From: Couchioplanes caeruleus
GTDB lineage: Bacteria > Actinomycetota > Actinomycetes > Mycobacteriales > Micromonosporaceae
DNA length: 64,000 bases
Reading direction: 5' to 3'
NCBI RefSeq assembly: GCF_003751945.1
Contig: NZ_RJKL01000001.1
Span: 6,138,001 to 6,202,000, forward strand
Of the stretch, positions 1 to 8,095 are shown one piece after another (the stretch's first letter is position 1; every line of letters begins with the position of its first letter). A program made the translations under genes and the position numbers. The notes below the pieces were generated by a model. That model was given only the letters and a program-made list of their open reading frames with translations. It was not told the DNA's origin and did no database searches.

Positions 1-1470
1 GCGGAGATCGCCGGCGTCGTCGGCCCGTACGACGGCTACGCGCGCAACGCCGAGGCGCACAAGCGCGTCATGCGCAAGCACGCGGCCGCCAACGACGAGA
101 TCCGCCCGAGCGGTCCGGTCGCGACGGCGCTGGTCAAGGAAGCCACCAAGCAGTGGCAGGACGGCATCAAGATCGGCGAGAAGAACGGCTGGCGCAACGC
201 CCAGGCGTCCGTGCTCGCGCCGACCGGCACCATCGGCCTGATGATGGACTGCGACACCACCGGCATCGAGCCCGACCTGGCCCTGGTCAAGTTCAAGAAG
301 CTCGTCGGCGGCGGCTCCATGCAGATCGTCAACCAGACGGTGCCGCGCGCCCTGCGCAGCCTCGGCTACCCCGAGGAGCAGGTCGAGGCGATCGTCGAGC
401 ACATCGGCGACCACGGCAACGTCGTCGACGCCCCGGGCCTGAAGCCCGAGCACTACCCGGTGTTCGACTGCGCCATGGGCGAGCGGTCCATCGCCCCGAT
501 GGGTCACGTCCGGATGATGGCCGCCGTGCAGCCGTTCATCTCCGGCGCGATCTCCAAGACGGTCAACATGCCGGAGTCGGCGACCGTCGAGGACATCGAG
601 CACATCCACTTCCAGGGCTGGAAGCTGGGCCTCAAAGCGCTCGCGATCTACCGCGACAACTGCAAGGTCGGCCAACCGCTGTCCGCGGCGAAGCCGAACA
701 AGGCGGCGGCGGAGACCCCGGCCCAGGTCGAGAAGGTCGTGGAGAAGGTCGTCGAGTACCGCCCGGTCCGCAAGCGGCTGCCGAAGAAGCGCCCGTCGGA
801 GACCGTGTCGTTCTCGGTCGGCGGCGCCGAGGGCTACCTCACCGCGTCGTCCTACCCGGACGACGGCCTCGGCGAGGTCTTCCTGAAGATGTCCAAGCAG
901 GGCTCCACCCTGGCGGGCGTCATGGACGCCTTCTCGGTGGCGATCTCCATAGGGCTCCAGTACGGCGTGCCGCTGGAGACGTACGTCAGCAAGTTCACCA
1001 ACATGCGCTTCGAGCCGGCCGGCATGACCGACGACCCGGACGTCCGCATGGCCGCATCGGTGATGGACTACATCTTCCGCCGCCTGGCGCTGGACTTCCT
1101 GCCCTACGACACCCGTGCCGAGCTGGGCATCTTCACCGCCAAGGAGCGCGCGGCCCAGGTCGCGGCCGAGGCGGCGGCGGAGGCCGCGAACGTGGACCTG
1201 GCCGGCATGGCGGCGTCCGCCCCGGTGTCTGCCCCGGTCGGCGCCGCGTCCACCCCGGCGGCCCCCGCCCCCGCCCCGGTGGCTCCGGCCGCCGAGGCGA
1301 AGGCGCCGGTCGAGGCGGAGAAGGAGGCGCACTCCTCGACGGAACTGCTCGAGATCGTGCTGGGAACGTCCGCGGACGCGCCGCTGTGCTTCACCTGCGG
1401 CACGAAGATGCGCCCGGCCGGAAGCTGCTACGTGTGCGAGGGATGCGGGTCGACGTCCGGCTGCAGTTGA
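1..1470 (+). CDS. nrdJ: Adenosylcobalamin-dependent (class II) ribonucleotide reductase, C-terminal part
   Basis: This is the 3' end of a class II ribonucleotide reductase, which reduces ribonucleotides to deoxyribonucleotides using adenosylcobalamin. The frame is open from base 1, so the gene starts upstream of the window. The PTGTIGLMMDCDTTGIEPD segment belongs to the catalytic barrel, and an Ala/Pro-rich linker (about 1150-1320) leads to the C-terminal Cys tail, CFTCG...CYVCEGCG, which in this family shuttles electrons to the active site. The stop codon is followed by a strong terminator at 1493-1528, so nrdJ ends its transcript. Family identification is secure; the start and upstream partner genes cannot be seen. 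Confidence 0.93.
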   Translation, partial: AEIAGVVGPYDGYARNAEAHKRVMRKHAAANDEIRPSGPVATALVKEATKQWQDGIKIGEKNGWRNAQASVLAPTGTIGLMMDCDTTGIEPDLALVKFKKLVGGGSMQIVNQTVPRALRSLGYPEEQVEAIVEHIGDHGNVVDAPGLKPEHYPVFDCAMGERSIAPMGHVRMMAAVQPFISGAISKTVNMPESATVEDIEHIHFQGWKLGLKALAIYRDNCKVGQPLSAAKPNKAAAETPAQVEKVVEKVVEYRPVRKRLPKKRPSETVSFSVGGAEGYLTASSYPDDGLGEVFLKMSKQGSTLAGVMDAFSVAISIGLQYGVPLETYVSKFTNMRFEPAGMTDDPDVRMAASVMDYIFRRLALDFLPYDTRAELGIFTAKERAAQVAAEAAAEAANVDLAGMAASAPVSAPVGAASTPAAPAPAPVAPAAEAKAPVEAEKEAHSSTELLEIVLGTSADAPLCFTCGTKMRPAGSCYVCEGCGSTSGCS

Positions 1471-1492
1471 CGCCCTGTGAGTGATGCCTGAA

Positions 1493-1528
1493 GGATGCCT
1501 CCCGCCCGGGTCCGGGCGGGAGGCATCC
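1493..1528 (+). terminator. Intrinsic terminator-like hairpin after nrdJ
   Basis: Two 17-base arms (GGATGCCTCCCGCCCGG and its complement) are separated by only GT, giving a very stable hairpin 22 nt after the nrdJ stop. There is no U tract, which is normal for actinobacterial terminators. Confidence 0.75.
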
Positions 1529-1550
1529 GGCGTTATCCGTCACCTCCCAC

Positions 1551-1556
1551 TACGGT
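1551..1556 (+). promoter_or_regulatory. -10-like TACGGT, leaderless start for the MFS gene
   Basis: TACGGT lies exactly 6 nt before the GTG at 1563, with no Shine-Dalgarno in between. This fits a leaderless transcript starting at the second of two adjacent GTG codons. Confidence 0.45.
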
Positions 1557-1562
1557 CGAGTG

Positions 1563-2777
1563 GTGACCGCTGACGTTCTCGACCGCCGCCGGCTGGAGGG
1601 GGCCAAGGTCGCCGTCGGCGTCACCTTCGCCACGAACGGGCTCGCCTTCGGTGGATGGCTGGCCCGTGCTCCCGCCGTACGCGATGATCTGAGCCTCTCT
1701 CCTGCGGGGTTCGGCCTGCTCCTGCTGTGCCTGTCCGGGGCGGCGGTGGCCGCGATCCCGCTGGCCGGGCCGCTCGTGCAGCGGCTCGGTCCGGCGCGCG
1801 CCGTCCTGCTCGGCAGCATGGCCGTCGTGCTGGGCCTGGTGGGTCTGGGCGTCGGCGCGGCGGCCGGCTCCGTGGTGTCGGCGGGCGTCGGGCTGATCTT
1901 CATCGGCATGGGCAACAGCACCTGGGACGTCGCGATGAACGTCGAGGGCGCGGACGTGGAACGGCGGCTCGGGCGGACGCTGATGCCCCGCTTTCATGCC
2001 GGTTTCAGCCTGGGTACGGTGGCCGGCGCCGGGATGAGCGCCGCGGCGGCCGCGGCTTCGATCACGGTGACGGTGCAGGTGTTCGTCACGGCGGCCGTGG
2101 CGGCGGTGGTGATGCTGCTGACCGTGCGGCGCTTCCTCCCCGTACCCGCGGCTCACGATGAGCGATCGCCTCGCGGCCGGGTCAGGGACGCCTGGCGTGA
2201 GCCGCGCACCCTGCTCATCGGCGTCATCATGCTCGGCTTCGGCTTCACCGAGGGCGCGGCCAACGACTGGCTGGCGATCGGCCTCGTGGACGGCTACGGG
2301 GCGAGCGAGACCGTGGGCGCGATCGGCCTCGGCTTCTTCGTGACGGCGATGACCCTCGGCCGGCTCTTCGGCGGCGCGGCGATCGAACGCTGGGGCCGCG
2401 TCCGTACGCTTCGGCTGACCGCGGCATCGGCCCTCGTCGGCCTGCTCCTGGCCCTCTCCGGCATCGGCGTGCCGGCCGTGCTCGCCGGCGCGCTGCTGTG
2501 GGGCGCGGGCGCCTCGCTGGGCTTCCCGATCGGGATGAGCGCCGCGGCCGACGACCCGCTGCGGGCGGCGATCCGGGTGTCGGTCGCGGGCTCGATCGGG
2601 TACGGGGCGTTCCTCGCCGGACCGCCGCTCATCGGCCTGCTCGCCGAGCGTGTCGGCGTGCTGCGCGCCCTGCTGGTGGTAGCCGTGGCGATCGGGCTCG
2701 GCGTGCTGGCCTCGGGCGCCGCCCGGCCTGTCACCCGCGCGGAAGACCGCCTCACCGGTTCAGGAAATCGCCGATGA
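1563..2777 (+). CDS. MFS transporter
   Basis: A major facilitator superfamily permease of about 404 residues with roughly 12 hydrophobic segments, the usual length for the family. It probably moves a small solute or drug across the cytoplasmic membrane by proton coupling; the substrate cannot be told from sequence. The N-terminal half carries a GGWLARAPAVRDDL loop and a GRLFGG motif follows the central loop. I choose the second GTG (1563) because a -10-like hexamer sits exactly 6 nt upstream; the alternative is GTG 1560. Its 3' end overlaps the convergent hydrolase gene by 26 bp. Confidence 0.8.
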   Translation: MTADVLDRRRLEGAKVAVGVTFATNGLAFGGWLARAPAVRDDLSLSPAGFGLLLLCLSGAAVAAIPLAGPLVQRLGPARAVLLGSMAVVLGLVGLGVGAAAGSVVSAGVGLIFIGMGNSTWDVAMNVEGADVERRLGRTLMPRFHAGFSLGTVAGAGMSAAAAAASITVTVQVFVTAAVAAVVMLLTVRRFLPVPAAHDERSPRGRVRDAWREPRTLLIGVIMLGFGFTEGAANDWLAIGLVDGYGASETVGAIGLGFFVTAMTLGRLFGGAAIERWGRVRTLRLTAASALVGLLLALSGIGVPAVLAGALLWGAGASLGFPIGMSAAADDPLRAAIRVSVAGSIGYGAFLAGPPLIGLLAERVGVLRALLVVAVAIGLGVLASGAARPVTRAEDRLTGSGNRR

Positions 2778-3663
2778 CCGAGGCCAGCACGTCCGGTCGC
2801 TCGATCACCATGGCGTGCGACGCGTCCGCAAGCTGCAGGTGCCGCATGCGCGGATTCACCTTCGCACCGGTCTCCGCCTGCGCCAGCAGGTGGCGGCGGT
2901 GCGCGGCGTAGAGTTCGGCGAACTGCTCCTGCTCCGGCAGGTTCCGCGTGGCGAGGACCGTCAGCGTCGGCGCGGGCGTCGAGGCATAGACCGGACCAAG
3001 ATCAAGTTCATTCATCAGCGTACGCAAGGAGCCCGACGTCTCCGCCGTCGGCCGCATCGAGGTCTCCCCGTCCTTGTGCACGAGGTTGCGCCGGAACCCC
3101 TCGATCCACAGCTTCTCGTTGGCGCCCATGTCCCGGGCCGCCATCTGCTGCCGTTCCACCAGATCGGGCAGCTCGGTCGCCGCGATCGTGCGCCCGAACT
3201 GTGCCTGGGCCGCATCGAAGGTGGCATGCAACCGTGCCAGCTCGGCGGAAGCCTTCTCCGGCTCCAGGCCCGGCAGGTGCTCGACCCGCGTCGGCGGCGG
3301 ATTACCGTCCATATTCACCACGCCGGGCGACTCGGGATGCCGCTGACCCCAGAGGACGGCCAGCATCCCGCCAAGGGAATACCCGGCAACGGCAGGACGA
3401 TCCAGTTCCATCTGTACGGTCACCGCGGCGATGTCACCGAGCGCGGCATCCCACGACCACGCGCCGTCACCGGAACGCCCGTGGCCCCGCAGGTCCATGG
3501 TGATGACCCGGTTCCGGGAACGCAGCGCCCGGGCCAGCGTGGTGAGCATCGCAAGATTGCCGCCGGCCCCATGCAGCAGGAGAAGCGGAGGTCGATCCCC
3601 GCCGAAGTCCCGCACGGCGATGGGAAGCTCCCCGGCGTCGACCAGTCGGTCATTGATCATCAT
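2752..3663 (-). CDS. Alpha/beta hydrolase
   Basis: A 303-residue alpha/beta-hydrolase-fold enzyme. The oxyanion-hole HG is at about residues 31-32, the nucleophile elbow GYSLGG has its Ser at 96, and a candidate catalytic His sits in DASHAMVIERPD near residue 283. An Asp in the strand before it would complete the triad. Substrate unknown; likely cytoplasmic because there is no signal peptide. The start is fixed by an AAGGAG sequence 4 nt before ATG 3663. The gene begins inside the last codons of the upstream HTH gene (14-bp overlap), so the two are almost certainly co-transcribed and coupled. Confidence 0.85.
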   Translation of the reverse strand: MMINDRLVDAGELPIAVRDFGGDRPPLLLLHGAGGNLAMLTTLARALRSRNRVITMDLRGHGRSGDGAWSWDAALGDIAAVTVQMELDRPAVAGYSLGGMLAVLWGQRHPESPGVVNMDGNPPPTRVEHLPGLEPEKASAELARLHATFDAAQAQFGRTIAATELPDLVERQQMAARDMGANEKLWIEGFRRNLVHKDGETSMRPTAETSGSLRTLMNELDLGPVYASTPAPTLTVLATRNLPEQEQFAELYAAHRRHLLAQAETGAKVNPRMRHLQLADASHAMVIERPDVLASVIGDFLNR

Positions 3664-4321
3664 CGTCTCCTTGGTGCTCGTCGCCGTCCGTGCCGTTGTC
3701 GCGGTCCGTGCTGCCGTCGCGGTCCGTGCCGTCGTCTCCGCCGACCTGGATGTTTCTGCTGTCCTCGCCGCGCTTGCCGTCCTTGGCCTTCTTGCTGTCC
3801 TCGACGACGCTCTTGGTGTCTTCCACGCGCTTGCCGGCGGTGGGTTTGTCGCTTTCGTCGGCGCGGCGTAGCCGGTCGCGGACCGCTGCCGACGGCACGC
3901 CGCCGTCCGGGTGGCGCGGAAGCTTTCCCCGGCGGACCAGATCATGCACCCCCTGCCGCGTGATCCCGAGCATCGCCCCGGCGGTGGCGAGCGTCACCGA
4001 TTCCGCGCCCGGGTGGCCCACCCGCAGCGCCACGACCCGTCCGAGCGGGGTGCGCCACCATTCCAGCGGCGGATCGAAGGCGCGATCGCCCGGATACAGC
4101 ATCGCGACAAGGCGGATGACGGCGCCGGCGGCCACGCCGTCGTCGGGGCCGCGCATGAGATCCGCCCAGGCTGCGGCGCGGAGGCGGATCAATTCCCGCA
4201 ACGCCGCCACGGCATCGTCGCCCTCCAGCAGGATCTCGAGCGGGTCGAGCAGCCGGACGTCGAGCAGCCGGACGATCTGCTCGACGAGTGCGGCACGGGT
4301 CGGCACTCGGCAATCGTTCAT
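3650..4321 (-). CDS. Helix-turn-helix regulator with acidic low-complexity tail
   Basis: A 223-residue protein. Residues about 115-150 (SVTLATAGAMLGITRQ, then VHDLVRRGKLPRHPDG) look like a MerR/excisionase-type winged helix-turn-helix, so it probably binds DNA. The N-terminal 110 residues are helical and of unknown role. The last 70 residues are highly charged and Asp/Lys-rich (ending GDDDDQ), an unusual disordered tail. An inverted repeat CTTGACA-N5-TGTCAAG lies 3 bp before the start codon, and the alpha/beta hydrolase gene overlaps its 3' end. I infer an autorepressor that controls the hydrolase; this is not established for the family. Confidence 0.75.
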   Translation of the reverse strand: MNDCRVPTRAALVEQIVRLLDVRLLDPLEILLEGDDAVAALRELIRLRAAAWADLMRGPDDGVAAGAVIRLVAMLYPGDRAFDPPLEWWRTPLGRVVALRVGHPGAESVTLATAGAMLGITRQGVHDLVRRGKLPRHPDGGVPSAAVRDRLRRADESDKPTAGKRVEDTKSVVEDSKKAKDGKRGEDSRNIQVGGDDGTDRDGSTDRDNGTDGDEHQGDDDDQ

Positions 4322-4324
4322 CTA

Positions 4325-4343
4325 CTTGACATCCTCTGTCAAG
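4325..4343. promoter_or_regulatory. Inverted repeat, candidate operator of the HTH regulator
   Basis: A perfect 7-5-7 inverted repeat, CTTGACA-TCCTC-TGTCAAG, lies between the HTH gene (3 bp away) and the divergent DUF5522 gene. The left arm read on the minus strand also contains TTGACA. Position and symmetry suggest an autoregulatory binding site. Confidence 0.55.
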
Positions 4344-4395
4344 GAGCATGGCCGGGGCTCAGCCTCGCCACCATCCTGCGAGGAAGACTCTCCTC

Positions 4396-4401
4396 TAGGG
4401 T
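4396..4401 (+). promoter_or_regulatory. -10-like TAGGGT, leaderless start for the DUF5522 gene
   Basis: TAGGGT is followed by 6 nt and then GTG 4408. No Shine-Dalgarno is present. Confidence 0.45.
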
Positions 4402-4407
4402 CGAGCG

Positions 4408-4641
4408 GTGGACGAACCCGCCCCGCGCCCCCTGACCGAGCCGCACCCGTCCCGGCTCGCTCCCGGCCATCCCCGGCGGACGGAGATCCTCGCCGCGCAC
4501 GCCGCGGCGCTCGAAGCCGGCCAGGCGGGCTACCCGGACCCGCAGACCGGTCTCTTCGTGCTCACCGCCGGCTTTCTCGCCAAGCGCGGCACGTGCTGTG
4601 GGCGGGGCTGCCGTCACTGTCCGTACGTGGATGGTGTCTGA
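4408..4641 (+). CDS. DUF5522 family small Cys-rich protein
   Basis: A 77-residue protein ending in RGTCCGRGCRHCPYVDGV, the Cys-rich C-terminal signature I recognise from the DUF5522 family of small bacterial proteins. The four closely spaced cysteines could bind a metal or iron-sulfur cluster; function is unknown. The segment YPDPQTGLFVLTAGFLAKRG is also typical. The start is supported by a -10-like TAGGGT 6 nt upstream. It stands alone between the HTH gene (divergent) and the lipoprotein gene. Confidence 0.75.
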   Translation: MDEPAPRPLTEPHPSRLAPGHPRRTEILAAHAAALEAGQAGYPDPQTGLFVLTAGFLAKRGTCCGRGCRHCPYVDGV

Positions 4642-4680
4642 CCCGATCTTTCGCCGACTCCCGGAGACCAGTACGGTGTG

Positions 4681-4695
4681 CCCGAAATATTCGGG
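4681..4695 (+). promoter_or_regulatory. Inverted repeat abutting the lipoprotein ribosome-binding site
   Basis: CCCGAA-ATA-TTCGGG is a perfect 6-3-6 inverted repeat whose right arm runs into the GGGAGGA ribosome-binding site (4693-4699) of the next gene. It could be an operator or an RNA hairpin that limits translation. Confidence 0.4.
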
Positions 4696-4703
4696 AGGAC
4701 CAG

Positions 4704-5258
4704 GTGCGCAAGCGTCTCATCGCCCTCGGCGCCACAGTGGCGCTGCTGGCGCCGGCCGGCTGCTCGAACGAGCAACCCGACCCGGCGCCGCTCCCTCCCG
4801 TCCGGATCGCCGAACAACCGGCGGCATCGGCGGGCGGGGCCTGCATCCTCTGGGACTATCCCTTCATCGAGAAGACGATCGGCGTCGCCTTCTCCGTCGC
4901 GGCCTCCGACCAGGTCGACGAGACCTCGACCTGCGTGGTCCAGACAACGTCGGCGCAAGGGCCGTACCTGGCGCTCTCCGTGGTGGAAAGCACCAAGGCG
5001 GACGCGGACCTCTTCCTCGACGAGATGATGCCCGCCAAGTCGACGAAGGTGAAGGGACTCGGCAAGGCGGGCTACCGCCTGGTGGCGAAGGCGTCCGGGG
5101 GTCACGGGCCCACGATCGAGATCAGCTGGCTGAGCGAGGCGGAACAGCTCCAGACGCTGCGCTACACGTTCGCAAAGGGAGCCTCGGCCAAGGACGTCGA
5201 GCGGATGCAGACCAAGCTGTTGTCGCTGGCCAAGGCGATCAACACCACCAACGGCTGA
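4704..5258 (+). CDS. Putative lipoprotein of unknown function
   Basis: A 184-residue secreted protein. The N-terminus MRKRLIALGATVALLAPAGC is a short basic stretch, a hydrophobic segment and a Cys at 20, consistent with a lipoprotein signal; the Pro at -3 makes the lipobox slightly non-standard. The mature part holds two further Cys (ACILWDY and STCVVQT) that could form a disulfide. It resembles the DUF3558-like class of actinobacterial lipoproteins in size and layout, but I cannot assign it firmly. GTG 4704 is chosen because GGGAGGA sits 4 nt upstream and the signal peptide begins there. Confidence 0.7.
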   Translation: MRKRLIALGATVALLAPAGCSNEQPDPAPLPPVRIAEQPAASAGGACILWDYPFIEKTIGVAFSVAASDQVDETSTCVVQTTSAQGPYLALSVVESTKADADLFLDEMMPAKSTKVKGLGKAGYRLVAKASGGHGPTIEISWLSEAEQLQTLRYTFAKGASAKDVERMQTKLLSLAKAINTTNG

Positions 5259-5477
5259 CCGCACACCGATGGGCATACCGGACGCGCGGCATTCCCTGCC
5301 CGAGCGCGGCAGGCTCTGCGTGACCGCGGTCCGCCCGCGTCGACTCCTCCCACCCGGGCCCGCGTAGGCGGCCTGCTGGCCGCGGCACGCTCTGCTGGAT
5401 GCGGCACGTCCTGCTGGATGCAGGCGCTCCGCCTGGGCTTGGTCCGCGCAACCTGAGCCCGGCGAGCTATGCGCGGC

Positions 5478-6176
5478 TCAGTGGGCGTCGACGAACACCC
5501 GGGAAGCGACCTCGCGCGGCAGTCGGATCTTGTCACCCGACCGGTCGATCGTGACACCGTCACGCTCCTGCGCCACCGTCACGGTCGCGCCCGGGTCGAT
5601 GCCCGCGGCGTGCAACTGGCGCAGTACGCCGGCGTTCGTCTGGACGCTCTCGCAGATCCGGCGCACCACCACACTGCCACTGAGCCCCGGGAAGGCGAGG
5701 TTGCGCTCGACCGCGTTCACTGCCGTGGCGCTGCTGCTCAGCATGTCCTCCGACGGGGGACCGAGAACCTCGAGGCCCGGGATCGGATTGCCGTACGGCG
5801 AGCGGGTCGGCCGGTTGAGCAGCTCGTAGACCTTCTTCTCCACGGCGTCGCTCATCACGTGCTCCCAGCGGCAGGCCTCCTCGTGGGCCTCCTCGTAGGG
5901 CATGCCGATGACGTTGACGAGTAGCAGCTCGGCGAGGCGGTGCTTGCGCATGACCGCAACCGCGGCGACGCGACCCTGCTCGGTCAGAAGCAGATGGCGG
6001 TCGTTCTCGACGGTGAGCAGACCGTCGCGCTCCATCCGCGCAACCGTCTGGCTGACCGTGGGACCGCTCTGATGCAGCCGTTCCGCGATGCGTGCGCGCA
6101 GCGGCGGCACGCCCTCTTCCTCCAGCTCGAGGATTGTGCGCAGGTACATCTCGGTGGTGTCGACGAGATCATTCAC
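5478..6176 (-). CDS. ideR: Iron-dependent repressor, IdeR/DtxR family
   Basis: A 232-residue metal-dependent repressor closely resembling mycobacterial IdeR through the N-terminal 140 residues (winged HTH RIAERLHQSGPTVSQTVARM, then the dimerisation domain). All known IdeR metal ligands are present at the same numbers: Met10, Cys102, Glu105 and His106 (primary site), and His79, Glu83 and His98 (ancillary site). The C-terminal SH3-like domain (about 150-230) is more divergent. With Fe2+ bound, such proteins repress iron uptake and siderophore genes. GTG 6176 has GGAGGG 7 nt upstream. I saw no IdeR box of the TTAGGTTAGG type in the window, so its targets lie elsewhere. Confidence 0.93.
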   Translation of the reverse strand: MNDLVDTTEMYLRTILELEEEGVPPLRARIAERLHQSGPTVSQTVARMERDGLLTVENDRHLLLTEQGRVAAVAVMRKHRLAELLLVNVIGMPYEEAHEEACRWEHVMSDAVEKKVYELLNRPTRSPYGNPIPGLEVLGPPSEDMLSSSATAVNAVERNLAFPGLSGSVVVRRICESVQTNAGVLRQLHAAGIDPGATVTVAQERDGVTIDRSGDKIRLPREVASRVFVDAH

Positions 6177-6472
6177 AGTGCGGCCCTCCCAGCAGCGATA
6201 TTACCTCGCAGCCGGGGGTTGACTTCGCGCCGACGAGGTGCGTGTGGAGACCTTACCGGACGGCGCTGGAAGATGTCTGGACCGGACAAAACGCCTCGAC
6301 CGCGGTCAACCCCTTCATCCCGCCGTCATCCCTCCTCGGTTCTCTCCCACCTTCACCGCTCGTCCTCCCACCTTCACCGCTCGGGGTCGCGCCGACAAGC
6401 ACCCACAAACCCTGAAGGCTCACGTTATCCACAGCCCTCGGCCGGCGGTCCGAATCTGTCGGCCCGGCGTGG
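6177..6472. other. Intergenic region between ideR and acuC
   Basis: Divergent spacer of about 300 bp with no credible gene. It holds a 19-bp direct repeat (6344-6362 and 6365-6383) and the acuC promoter at its right end. Confidence 0.6.
6344..6383. repeat. Two tandem copies of a 19-bp sequence
   Basis: CTCCCACCTTCACCGCTCG occurs twice, separated by TC (period 21 bp). The function is unknown. Confidence 0.8.
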
Positions 6473-6478
6473 CAGAGT
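6473..6478 (+). promoter_or_regulatory. -10-like CAGAGT, leaderless start for acuC
   Basis: CAGAGT is followed by exactly 6 nt and ATG 6485, with no ribosome-binding site. Confidence 0.4.
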
Positions 6479-6484
6479 GACGGC

Positions 6485-7669
6485 ATGGCGGATGGGACGA
6501 CGGCAGTGATCTGGGACGAGGCGCTGCTCGCATACGACATGGGTGATCACCCGCTCAATCCGGTGCGGGTCGAGCTCACCATCGCACTCGCCCGCGAGCT
6601 GGGAGTCCTCGACCGGCCCGGGGTCCGGATGATCGTGCCCACACCGGCCGGCGACGACGCCCTGACGCGCGTGCATCGCGCCGACTATCTGGATGCGGTG
6701 CGGGCGGCGCCGATCGACCCCTTCTTCCAGGGCTGGGGCCTCAATACGCCGGACAACCCCGTCTTCGACGGCATGCACGAGGCATCCGCCCGCATCTGCG
6801 GTGCCACGATCGCCGCGGCCGAGGCCGTCTGGTCCGGCGAGGCGACGCGCGCCGTCAACGTCTCCGGTGGGCTCCATCACGCGATGGCCTCGCGTGCCGC
6901 GGGGTTCTGCGTGTACAACGATCCCGCGGTCGCGATCGCGCGCCTGCTCGACCTCGGCGCCCGGCGCATCGCCTACATCGACATCGACGTCCATCACGGC
7001 GACGGCGTCCAGGCGGCCTTCTACGACGATCCCCGCGTCCTGACCGTGAGTCTGCACGAGTCGCCGCTGGCGCTTTTCCCCGGCACGGGTTTCCCCGACG
7101 AGACCGGAGGACCGGGAGCCGAGGGCACGGCGGTCAACGTGGCCCTCCCGCCAGGCACAGGCGACGCGGGCTGGCTGCGTGCCTTCCACGCGATCGTGCC
7201 GTCGGTCGTGCGCGCGTTCGAGCCGCAGGTCCTGTTCACCCAGTGCGGTGCGGACGCCCACCGGCTGGACCCGCTCGCCGACCTGCGCTTGTCGGTGGAC
7301 GGTCAGCGGGCCGCCTACATCGCCCTGCGCGGCCTGGCCGACGAGGTCAGCGACGGCCGGTGGATCGCCACCGGCGGGGGCGGATACGCACTGGTCGAGG
7401 TCGTGCCCCGGGCCTGGGCGCACCTCCTCGCGGTGGCGACCGGCGCACCGCTGGATCCCGACACGGCAACCCCGCCACTCTGGCGCAAGCTCGCGGCCGA
7501 ACGCTGCCCCGGCGGCACGGTTCCGGCGACCCTGACGGATGGCGACCCCCCGCCCGTCGAGCGCTGGGAACCGGGCACCGCGACGGATCCGGTGGACAAG
7601 GCCATCATGGCGACCCGGTCGGCCGTCTTCCCGCTGCACGGACTGGACCCTCATGACCCCCGAGACTGA
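6485..7669 (+). CDS. acuC: AcuC-type protein deacetylase (histone deacetylase family)
   Basis: A 394-residue zinc-dependent deacetylase of the histone deacetylase/AcuC family. The characteristic motifs are in order: SGGLHHAMASRAAGFCVYND (tandem catalytic His), DIDVHHGDG (zinc-binding Asp and His), QCGADAHRLDPLADLRLS (third zinc ligand) and GGGGYALVEV (catalytic Tyr). AcuC enzymes remove acetyl groups from acetyl-CoA synthetase and other proteins. The next gene encodes a PatA-type lysine acetyltransferase on the same strand, which would supply the opposing reaction. The last 70 residues are a poorly conserved extension. The start is supported by a -10 motif 6 nt before the ATG. Confidence 0.88.
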   Translation: MADGTTAVIWDEALLAYDMGDHPLNPVRVELTIALARELGVLDRPGVRMIVPTPAGDDALTRVHRADYLDAVRAAPIDPFFQGWGLNTPDNPVFDGMHEASARICGATIAAAEAVWSGEATRAVNVSGGLHHAMASRAAGFCVYNDPAVAIARLLDLGARRIAYIDIDVHHGDGVQAAFYDDPRVLTVSLHESPLALFPGTGFPDETGGPGAEGTAVNVALPPGTGDAGWLRAFHAIVPSVVRAFEPQVLFTQCGADAHRLDPLADLRLSVDGQRAAYIALRGLADEVSDGRWIATGGGGYALVEVVPRAWAHLLAVATGAPLDPDTATPPLWRKLAAERCPGGTVPATLTDGDPPPVERWEPGTATDPVDKAIMATRSAVFPLHGLDPHDPRD

Positions 7670-8082
7670 CCGACCCCGCAACCTCGACCGGGTTCGCCTC
7701 GCGGCTCTCAGGCCCGGGCCGCGTTGCGGCTTCGAGGCCCGCGCTGCGTCGCGGCATTCAGGTCCGCGCTGCGTTGTGACCTTAAGCCGCGCTGCGTTGC
7801 GACCTCGGACCCGCCTCGCGTCGAGCGGGTGGCCTGGCGGCGGCTGCGCTAGTCCAGCGGCGAGGCTGTCCGGGTCCGCACAGCAGCGCGGCTGTCGGTC
7901 CTGCAGCACGGCTTCGGCGCGCTCGGTGCTCGAGACCGTCCGCTGCGGACGGGGATCCAGATTCTCCGTCGGCACTGCGCCGGGCGGGGTACCAGTGATG
8001 GACACGTAAGAAGAGAAAGCGAACTTCGCTGGGAACAAACACTTAAGACCCGCGACGGGACCGCATCCGAGACGGAGACTGG
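7670..8082. other. Spacer between acuC and the acetyltransferase gene
   Basis: About 420 bp without a gene. The left half carries degenerate tandem repeats (7708-7830). The right end is AT-richer and has a small inverted repeat AGCGAA-C-TTCGCT at 8018-8030. The promoter for the downstream gene is probably here but I cannot place it. Confidence 0.5.
7708..7830. repeat. Degenerate tandem repeats, unit about 23-26 bp
   Basis: Four to five imperfect copies of a unit built on GGCCCGCGCTGCGTTGCGGC follow one another (starting near 7711, 7736, 7761 and 7783), decaying to the right. No coding frame fits them. Confidence 0.65.
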
Positions 8083-8095
8083 GGAGGTGAAGCCG

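Noticed and set aside
5380..5440. Short direct repeat TGCTGGATGC between the lipoprotein and ideR genes
   Set aside because: Only two copies of about 10-16 bp in a GC-rich spacer; no sign of function.
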